Part shown: positions 1 to 4,942 of the stretch, in pieces
Layout of the letters: each line of letters opens with the position of its first letter
Position numbering within the stretch: the stretch's first letter is position 1
Source: an uncultured Mollicutes bacterium
GTDB lineage: Bacteria; Bacillota_I; Bacilli_A; RFN20; CAG-826
Reading direction: 5' to 3'
Length of the DNA stretch: 7,271 bases
Assembly: GCA_945935945.1 (NCBI GenBank)
Contig: CAMESA010000045.1
Span: 1-7,271, forward strand
Program-made: the position numbers and the translations under genes
The notes under the pieces: model-generated
Told to the model about the DNA's origin: nothing
Seen by the model: the letters and a program-made list of their open reading frames with translations, nothing else
Databases searched by the model: none

Positions 1-63
1 AAATTGGTTCAGTATGTAAAGTTTAGAGGATCTCCAAAAACAGGAGGATATTTTGTCATATGA
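1..63 (+). CDS. C-terminal end of an upstream gene (partial, 5' end outside window)
   Basis: Frame 1 is open from the first base to a TGA at 61-63 and encodes 20 residues ending in GGYFVI. The other two forward frames are stopped within the first 40 bases. The TGA overlaps the ATG of the next gene in an ATGA arrangement, which is typical of translationally coupled genes, and that gene's AGGAGG ribosome-binding site (42-47) lies inside this frame. The fragment is too short to assign a family. It could be a chance open stretch; the stop/start overlap is the main support. Confidence 0.5.
   Translation, partial: KLVQYVKFRGSPKTGGYFVI
42..47 (+). promoter_or_regulatory. Ribosome-binding site of the lipoprotein gene
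   Basis: AGGAGG lies 12 nt before the ATG at 60, a slightly long but workable spacing. It supports ATG 60 as the start and sits inside the end of the upstream frame. Confidence 0.65.
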
Positions 64-497
64 GCACGGTTAAAAAGATAGTTGTCTTGTCATTAATTTC
101 TTTTGTTCTAATGTCATCAGGCTGTTCTTCTAAAAATGTAAAAAGCAATTTAACACCAGACGATATTGTGGAATTATATTCAACTTCTCAATACAAAACA
201 CTTGTAGAAGATTATACAGATAGTGAATCAATCAAATACAATTATAGTGTTAAAGCATTCAATAAAGAAAATGAATCAAGGGATTATTTGTTCATCTATT
301 TCTTTAGCGGCGATAAAACTGCAATTGATTTTTATAAAGAAAATAATTCGAAAACAGGGATCATTTGGATTTTTAGTTTAATCTTTGGAGAAAACTTAAA
401 CGTTAAATATGAAAAATATGATTATATGGTTTTAGAATATGATAGCAAAACATCCAAAGACTTGATTAGCATATATAAAGATTTCATATATGAATAG
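60..497 (+). CDS. Small probable lipoprotein of unknown function
   Basis: This is a 145-residue protein. The N-terminus has two lysines (residues 5-6), a hydrophobic stretch at about residues 7-18, and then MSSGCSS with Cys22. That is a signal peptide with a lipobox-like cleavage site, so the mature protein is probably anchored by Cys22 on the outer face of the membrane. The lipobox is imperfect, with Ser rather than Leu at -3. The mature part is polar and rich in Lys, Asp, Tyr and Ser; a hydrophobic patch near residues 101-110 (GIIWIFSLIF) looks more like a buried strand or helix than a membrane span. I do not recognise a family. The start overlaps the upstream gene's stop (ATGA), so it is probably the last gene of an operon entering from the left, closed by the terminator at 553-584. 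Nothing links it to the defence genes downstream. Confidence 0.8.
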   Translation: MSTVKKIVVLSLISFVLMSSGCSSKNVKSNLTPDDIVELYSTSQYKTLVEDYTDSESIKYNYSVKAFNKENESRDYLFIYFFSGDKTAIDFYKENNSKTGIIWIFSLIFGENLNVKYEKYDYMVLEYDSKTSKDLISIYKDFIYE

Positions 498-552
498 TTT
501 TATCTTCTACCAGCGTATCAAACTTGTTGTTTACATACATTAGCAAAAAGTC

Positions 553-584
553 GACATTTTGCAGAAATGCAGAATGTCTTTTTT
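553..584 (+). terminator. Intrinsic terminator after the lipoprotein gene
   Basis: An 11-bp stem (553-563 with 568-578, one G-U pair) is closed by a GAAA tetraloop and followed at once by six Ts (579-584). It ends the operon that includes the lipoprotein gene and separates it from the AbiEi-like gene. Confidence 0.9.
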
Positions 585-614
585 ATTATATAAAAAAGAA
601 ATGCCGGTTTGAAC

Positions 615-625
615 TTTAAACCTGC
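615..625 (-). promoter_or_regulatory. Single inverted copy of the GCAGGT operator-like motif
   Basis: On the - strand this reads GCAGGTTTAAA, matching the GCAGGTATAAA/T of the direct repeats before the methyltransferase operon at 10 of 11 positions. It abuts and overlaps by one base the CTGACA -35 hexamer of the AbiEi-like gene. Only four GCAGGT/ACCTGC hexamers were found by eye in the whole window, and all lie in these two promoters. A role as operator is inferred. Confidence 0.4.
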
Positions 626-654
626 TGACAACGTATATAGTAGCGCGGTAAAAT
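625..654 (+). promoter_or_regulatory. Probable sigma-A promoter of the AbiEi-like gene
   Basis: CTGACA (625-630) is separated by 18 bp from TAAAAT (649-654); each hexamer matches consensus at 5 of 6 positions. Transcription would start near 661 and give a leader of about 40 nt holding AAGGAAAGG and GGTGA. A weaker alternative is TTGAAC (609-614) with TATATA (634-639) at 19 bp. Confidence 0.55.
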
Positions 655-699
655 ATAGGAGAAGTAGGTAAATAAGGAAAGGAATTGGTGAAAATATTT

Positions 700-1350
700 A
701 TGATTTACACAAAGGTTATTAGAGATTATTGTTCTCAAAATAAAGGGATAATATTTGATATTTCAAACGAATATAAGACTCATTTTAATATGATTCCTTA
801 TAAAACATTTTGTAAGATTTTAAATCGTTTAGTCGAAGAAGGAGTCCTTAAGAAAATATCTCATGGAAGTTATGAGATTGTTAAAGATAAGAAAGACACA
901 ACTGATAGTGTAGTTAGTTACTATACTCATTCTGAACACGGAGTAGTTGTTGGTTATAGCTTCTATAATGAAGTTGGAGTGTCCGATTTTAATGATGATA
1001 ACATAGTTATCTATACTAATTTAATCACTTCTAAAACTAAAACGATTGGTAACCATAAATTAATCAAAGTAGATATTAATGGTTTTAATAAATCTATTAG
1101 ATCAATAATCTATATGCTTGAGTTAATTGAGAACGCTGGAAATATTAAGAATTGTGAAGAGGTTCAAAGACTAGCTATGATAGCAGTTTATATACCAGAT
1201 TACCTTGATGTTTTCTTTGAAGAAGTAATTGAAAGTAAGAAATATTCTTATTCAACAATATGCACTTTATCTAGATATTTGAATGATGCTCATAAATTTA
1301 ATAATTGTCTAGAAATTTACAAAAGAGTCGACAAGGAATCGTTCAACTAG
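700..1350 (+). CDS. AbiEi-antitoxin-like winged-helix DNA-binding protein, orphan
   Basis: This is a 216-residue protein from ATG 700. Residues about 1-60 look like the N-terminal winged-helix domain of AbiEi-type antitoxins and regulators: an initial helix, the block IPYKTFCKILNRLVEEG (32-48) as a recognition helix, then VLKKISHGSYEI as the wing. Residues about 75-125 (HSEHGVVVGYSFYNEVGVS and onward) resemble the second half of AbiEi/DUF6088-like proteins, where the G-Y-S-x-YN pattern is typical. The C-terminus is helical. In AbiE systems the antitoxin AbiEi binds repeats in its own promoter and is followed by the toxin AbiEii. No toxin follows here; the next gene is a methyltransferase beyond a terminator. 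The start is ambiguous: TTG 685 and GTG 688 are in frame after AAGGAAAGG (674-682), while ATG 700 follows GGTGA (687-691) at 8 nt. I prefer ATG 700. A regulatory role over this promoter and the downstream operon is inferred from shared promoter motifs. The family call is by motif memory only. Confidence 0.75.
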   Translation: MIYTKVIRDYCSQNKGIIFDISNEYKTHFNMIPYKTFCKILNRLVEEGVLKKISHGSYEIVKDKKDTTDSVVSYYTHSEHGVVVGYSFYNEVGVSDFNDDNIVIYTNLITSKTKTIGNHKLIKVDINGFNKSIRSIIYMLELIENAGNIKNCEEVQRLAMIAVYIPDYLDVFFEEVIESKKYSYSTICTLSRYLNDAHKFNNCLEIYKRVDKESFN

Positions 1351-1381
1351 ATAAAAACCAAATTTTTCCATTGCCTTTGTA

Positions 1382-1392
1382 AGACTCGAAAA
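1382..1392 (+). repeat. Left copy of an 11-bp inverted repeat around the operon
   Basis: AGACTCGAAAA here is the exact reverse complement of TTTTCGAGTCT at 7101-7111. It lies just after the AbiEi-like gene, before its terminator. The partner starts 3 nt after the operon's last stop codon. It may mark a module boundary or be coincidence. Confidence 0.35.
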
Positions 1393-1400
1393 TCCAACAA

Positions 1401-1434
1401 AAGTCGGCTATTAGTTTCTAATGGTCGATTTTTT
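1401..1434 (+). terminator. Intrinsic terminator after the AbiEi-like gene
   Basis: A long stem (1401-1414 with 1418-1431, three G-U pairs) has a 3-nt TTT loop and runs into six Ts (1429-1434). It ends the AbiEi-like transcript, so the methyltransferase operon needs its own promoter. Confidence 0.85.
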
Positions 1435-1455
1435 GTACTTACCATAGGTATTATA

Positions 1456-1484
1456 TTGAAAAAAATGCGAAACGCAGGTATAAT
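1456..1484 (+). promoter_or_regulatory. Sigma-A promoter of the restriction-modification operon
   Basis: TTGAAA (1456-1461) and a perfect TATAAT (1479-1484) are separated by exactly 17 bp. Transcription should start near 1491. The first ACGCAGGT repeat runs into the first base of the -10 box, the second lies at about +3 to +10, and the third overlaps the ribosome-binding site, so a protein bound there would block polymerase and possibly translation. This is the only strong promoter seen for the four-gene operon. Confidence 0.85.
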
Positions 1485-1523
1485 ATTGGTAGTACGCAGG
1501 TATAAAAATATAAGAACGCAGGT
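1472..1523 (+). repeat. Three ACGCAGGT direct repeats at 22-bp period (probable operator)
   Basis: Exact copies of ACGCAGGT lie at 1472-1479, 1494-1501 and 1516-1523, each 22 bp from the last, about two turns of the helix, so they face the same side of DNA. The first two extend to ACGCAGGTATAA; the third continues GATAATA into the start codon. They span the -10 box, start site and ribosome-binding site, the usual place for repressor sites. GCAGGT is the complement of ACCTGC, an asymmetric hexamer of the type recognised by Type IIS enzymes, so these may instead be the operon's own methylation sites. The binding factor is not known. Confidence 0.75.
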
Positions 1524-1529
1524 GATAAT

Positions 1530-2633
1530 ATGAAATTAAAATTAGCTACAGCCTTTAGTGGTATTGGTGCAATTGAACAAGCACTAAAAAGAATGCATGT
1601 CGATTATGATGTTGTTTTTGCTTGTGATAATGGTGATATAGAAATTGATATCGATACCGATAAAGAATTAAGCAAGGTTAGAAAATTATCTAGTGCAAAA
1701 GAAAAGAAAGAATATGCTAATAATTTGTACAAAACCTTATCAAAGAAGAAAAATTTTGTTGAAGAGTCTTATTTGGCAAATTATAAAGTTCAAGATGATA
1801 ACTTTTACTATGATGTTAAATTATTAGACGGAACTGATTATAAAAATAAAGTTGATATGTTTGTTGGCGGATCTCCATGTCAAAGTTTCTCAATAGCTGG
1901 TCAAAGAGGAGGCTTTGAAGATACTAGAGGTACATTATTTTACGAATATGTTAGATTAGTTAAAGAAATCCAACCAAAAGTTTTTATATATGAAAATGTT
2001 TATGGTGTACTTACTCATGACAAAGGAAAAACTTGGGCAACTATGCAAAATGTTTTTTCTGAATTAGGATATCATTTTAAATGGCAAATTCTTGATGCTA
2101 GAAATTATGGTATTCCTCAAGGAAGAAGAAGACTTTTTGTTGTTGGTTTCAAGGATGAAAAATACTTTAATAAATTTGACTTTCCAAAACCAACTAAATT
2201 GAAGTTTACAATGCAAGATTTCCTTTTGGATAATTGTGCAGATGGCAATTACAATTACAATAAATCTGGAAACATTGTATTAACTCCTGGTGGTGAAGTT
2301 GTCGAAAGATATCTTTCACAAAAGTTAGTCGATTATGTTTTATCTCCTGGAACAAAGAATTTTTATCACGAAGACGCTGAAATAGATTTGCCAATTGCTA
2401 GAGCCATTTTAAGTACACAAGGCAATACACATAGAGCAAGTGTTAATAATTATGTAACAACTAACGGACATATTAGAGCATTAGAACCTAGAGAATCTTT
2501 GAGATTGATGGGCTTCCCTGATGATTTTAAGATTGTTGTATCTAGAGCTCAATCATACAAGCAAAGCGGAAATTCAATTGTTGTTGATGTTTTGATGGCT
2601 ATTTATAAAGAAATTGAAAAAGCTATGGAGTAG
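1530..2633 (+). CDS. DNA (cytosine-5) methyltransferase, first of a tandem pair
   Basis: This 367-residue protein would transfer methyl from S-adenosylmethionine to C5 of cytosine, protecting host DNA from the operon's nuclease. Motifs appear in order: I, FSGIGA (9-14, SAM binding); IV, GGSPCQSF (113-120) with catalytic Cys117; VI, ENV (155-157); VIII, QGRRR (197-201); IX, LEPRESLRLMGFP (318-330); X, QSGNSIVVDV (345-354). The variable target-recognition region is about 205-315. Between motifs I and IV there is a charged insert (about 35-105) longer than in compact family members such as M.HhaI, also seen in some enzymes for asymmetric sites. The ATG follows AGGTG (1520-1524), which is part of the third promoter repeat. 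The stop is 5 nt before the next methyltransferase, suggesting coupled translation. Target sequence cannot be read from the protein. Confidence 0.95.
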   Translation: MKLKLATAFSGIGAIEQALKRMHVDYDVVFACDNGDIEIDIDTDKELSKVRKLSSAKEKKEYANNLYKTLSKKKNFVEESYLANYKVQDDNFYYDVKLLDGTDYKNKVDMFVGGSPCQSFSIAGQRGGFEDTRGTLFYEYVRLVKEIQPKVFIYENVYGVLTHDKGKTWATMQNVFSELGYHFKWQILDARNYGIPQGRRRLFVVGFKDEKYFNKFDFPKPTKLKFTMQDFLLDNCADGNYNYNKSGNIVLTPGGEVVERYLSQKLVDYVLSPGTKNFYHEDAEIDLPIARAILSTQGNTHRASVNNYVTTNGHIRALEPRESLRLMGFPDDFKIVVSRAQSYKQSGNSIVVDVLMAIYKEIEKAME

Positions 2634-2638
2634 ATAAT

Positions 2639-3622
2639 ATGGAAAGAATTGAACCGAAAAAAGTTAAGTATAAAACAGTAAGTTTATTTTCTGGTATTGG
2701 TGGTCTTGATTTGGGTTTCCAATATGCTGGTTTTAATATTATTTGGGCAAATGATTTTGATAAATATGCTTGTGAAACATATAAAGCAAATGTAAGCAAA
2801 AATATTGTTTGTGGTGATATTAGAATAGAAAAAGAAAATATACCAGAACACGATGTTTTAATTGGTGGCTTTCCTTGTCAGCCATTCAGTACTTTAGGAA
2901 AATTGCAAGGTTTTGAAGATGAGCAAGGAAGAGGTACTCTTTTCTTTGAAATCAAAGATATCATTACTAAACACAAAACCAAAGTTGTTGTTTTGGAAAA
3001 TGTTAAAAATATAATGAACCATGATAATGGAAAAACATTTAAAAGAATTATTCATGAACTTGAATCATTAGGATATGTATGTTTTTATCATGTGTTTAAT
3101 AGTGCAGATTATGGTGTTCCTCAAAGAAGAAATAGATGCTATATAGTTGCTGTTTTAGGTGAATATTTCAATACTCCAGATTTTGTATTCCCAGAAAAAC
3201 AAAAGTTAACTCAAACCACACAAGACTTATTAGATGATGATGTTAGCGAAAAATATTTCCTAACAAAGAAAATTTTCCCAACAATTATGGGACACGGAAC
3301 AAAAAATTATATTGTTAATCCAACATATGATTTACCTATATCTAAAACATTAACAGCAACAATGGCAAAAATGCATAGAGCAAGCCAAGATAACTATGTT
3401 ACAGATCAAAAGAATTTTGAGAAATACTGTGGCGAAGATAGAACAAATGTAAGAAAATTAACGCCAAACGAATGTAGAAAACTACAAGGATTTCCTTCGG
3501 ATTGGAAACAAGTAGTTTCAGACTGCCAAGCATACAAACAATTTGGGAATGCCGTTACCGTCAATGTTGCTTATAGTTTAGCCAATACTTTAATGAAATA
3601 TATGGAAGAAAATAAAAAATAG
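2639..3622 (+). CDS. DNA (cytosine-5) methyltransferase, second of a tandem pair
   Basis: This is a 327-residue m5C methyltransferase. Motifs: I, LFSGIGGLDLGF (16-27); IV, GGFPCQPFS (76-84) with catalytic Cys80; VI, ENV (120-122); VIII, PQRRNR (161-166); IX, LTPNECRKLQGFP (274-286); X, QFGNAVTVNV (301-310). The target-recognition region is about 170-265. It lacks the insert between motifs I and IV seen in its partner and is close to the compact family size. Its pre-motif-IX stretch shares GTKN, DLPI, HRAS and NYVT blocks with the partner (220-254 here, 274-310 there), suggesting common ancestry. The ribosome-binding site GGAG (2627-2630) lies inside the end of the first gene, 8 nt from ATG 2639. 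Paired m5C enzymes in one Type II operon usually methylate the two strands of an asymmetric site; that is inferred here. Confidence 0.95.
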   Translation: MERIEPKKVKYKTVSLFSGIGGLDLGFQYAGFNIIWANDFDKYACETYKANVSKNIVCGDIRIEKENIPEHDVLIGGFPCQPFSTLGKLQGFEDEQGRGTLFFEIKDIITKHKTKVVVLENVKNIMNHDNGKTFKRIIHELESLGYVCFYHVFNSADYGVPQRRNRCYIVAVLGEYFNTPDFVFPEKQKLTQTTQDLLDDDVSEKYFLTKKIFPTIMGHGTKNYIVNPTYDLPISKTLTATMAKMHRASQDNYVTDQKNFEKYCGEDRTNVRKLTPNECRKLQGFPSDWKQVVSDCQAYKQFGNAVTVNVAYSLANTLMKYMEENKK

Positions 3623-3643
3623 GATTTGGGGGAATTATGTATT

Positions 3644-4927
3644 ATGAAAGAATCTTATAAAAGACCAAGAGTTTTTGTTGATTATGATGCAATAAAAGAA
3701 GAATTGGAAATTAATAATTTAACAGAATTATCTAAAATAATGAATGCTAAATCTAGTTATCTTCTTCTTGAAAAAATGATTTCTTATGCTGATGTTCCTA
3801 CTTCTAGGAAGATTAGATATCTTACAAAGGATAAGATTAAAGCAAATGCATTCACAAAAGAGAATATAGGAGCAAGAAATAAAGGCAACATAAATTTCTA
3901 TGCTACATTTGATGAAATGAATAAATGGGAATTGGCAAACAAAGGCACTTTTTTCTGTCAAACAAAACAAGCAAGCATTTATATGCCTTCCATTTTTTAT
4001 GAATTTATTGGAATAGCAAATCCAACAACAAGGCAAAAGAAAAATGACAATTGGACCGATTTTTATAATTCTTGTGGTCAAGATTTTAAACTAAATTCCT
4101 CATCAATAAATTGTTTTATTTGCAATTCTTCAGTTGAGAAGTATTTTGATAAAGATTTGACACAAAAAGCATATGATAAGTTAAATAGAGGGAAAGTTTC
4201 TGAAACTCTAAATCTTGTCAATGGTGATTTTACTAAAACTGATGTGCACATTACACCACATGGTCTTGGGAAAAGTAATGATGGCGTATTCAGCTCATTA
4301 AGGTTAAATGTTTTCGCTAAAGATAAACTTATAATTCTTGTAGAAAAGAAAACAAATGGAAAGATGAATGTTTATTTTGCATTTTATAGGAATCCAAAAT
4401 TCTTTATTTTGAACGAAATTTATAACAAAGATTATATTTTGTCTAGATATTCAGAAGAACTATTGAATAAAGAAGAACAAGAAACAAGAAAAGGACAAGC
4501 AAAGTGGAGAGATGAATTAGCTGAATTTGCTTTAGGATTATCTACTGAAGACGAAGGCTTTGTTGAGTGCCCTTTTACAGGCGTTAAAGTTCAATATCCT
4601 GCTGAGTCAGCGTTTTTAAGAGCTTCTCACATTAAAGCTTATGCAAAATGTAAAGACGGTAAAGGCGACATAAAAATTGAAGAAGCATATGATCTAGACA
4701 ATGGTTTTTTAGTAATTGCTGATGTAGACGCTTTATTTGATAAATACTTAATTTCAGTAGATCCAACAACACATAAAATTGTTAAATCAAGTGCGTTATC
4801 AAAAGATGTTATTAACCATTTAAATTTAAAACAAGAAGTTGCAGAAAAATTTATTGGCCCTAATAAGGACAAATATCTTCAATTACATTATCAAGAATTT
4901 CAAAAAAGGAATAGCTTATCAGCTTAA
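3644..4927 (+). CDS. HNH endonuclease, likely restriction enzyme of the operon
   Basis: This 427-residue protein has a C-terminal HNH nuclease domain of the HNH_2 type: VECPFTG with Cys309, then RASHIKAY (His329), YDLDNGFLV (Asn353), then DALFDKYLIS (362-371). The usual shape is C...SHI...NG...LFD. The last metal-site position, often His, appears to be Asp362. The first 300 residues match no family I recognise; they contain an aromatic PSIFYEFIGI segment (115-124), NWTDFYNSCGQDF (136-148) and a strand-rich stretch (about 215-255), plausibly the DNA-recognition part. Directly downstream of two m5C methyltransferases, it is the best candidate for the cleaving subunit; Type IIS enzymes with an HNH active site, such as Eco31I, are a precedent. 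Start: TTG 3626 is in frame, but GGGGGAA (3628-3634) fits as the ribosome-binding site for ATG 3644 (about 10 nt), so I use that. Specificity is unknown. Confidence 0.85.
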   Translation: MKESYKRPRVFVDYDAIKEELEINNLTELSKIMNAKSSYLLLEKMISYADVPTSRKIRYLTKDKIKANAFTKENIGARNKGNINFYATFDEMNKWELANKGTFFCQTKQASIYMPSIFYEFIGIANPTTRQKKNDNWTDFYNSCGQDFKLNSSSINCFICNSSVEKYFDKDLTQKAYDKLNRGKVSETLNLVNGDFTKTDVHITPHGLGKSNDGVFSSLRLNVFAKDKLIILVEKKTNGKMNVYFAFYRNPKFFILNEIYNKDYILSRYSEELLNKEEQETRKGQAKWRDELAEFALGLSTEDEGFVECPFTGVKVQYPAESAFLRASHIKAYAKCKDGKGDIKIEEAYDLDNGFLVIADVDALFDKYLISVDPTTHKIVKSSALSKDVINHLNLKQEVAEKFIGPNKDKYLQLHYQEFQKRNSLSA

Positions 4928-4928
4928 T

Positions 4929-4934
4929 AGGAGG
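4929..4934 (+). promoter_or_regulatory. Strong ribosome-binding site of the DUF262 gene
   Basis: A perfect AGGAGG ends 8 nt before ATG 4943 and 2 nt after the HNH gene's stop. It is the best ribosome-binding site in the operon and fixes the start, so the 5' end of the DUF262 gene is intact even though the frame breaks later. Confidence 0.8.
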
Positions 4935-4942
4935 AATTAATT

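Noticed and set aside
606..622. GGTTT/AAACC hairpin before the AbiEi-like gene as riboswitch or terminator
   Set aside because: The stem is only 5 bp, has no T run and lies upstream of the likely transcription start, so it would not be in that gene's mRNA.
1472..1523. CRISPR-like regularly spaced repeats
   Set aside because: The repeats are only 8-12 bp with 10-14 bp spacers and only three copies, located in a promoter. This fits an operator and not a CRISPR array.
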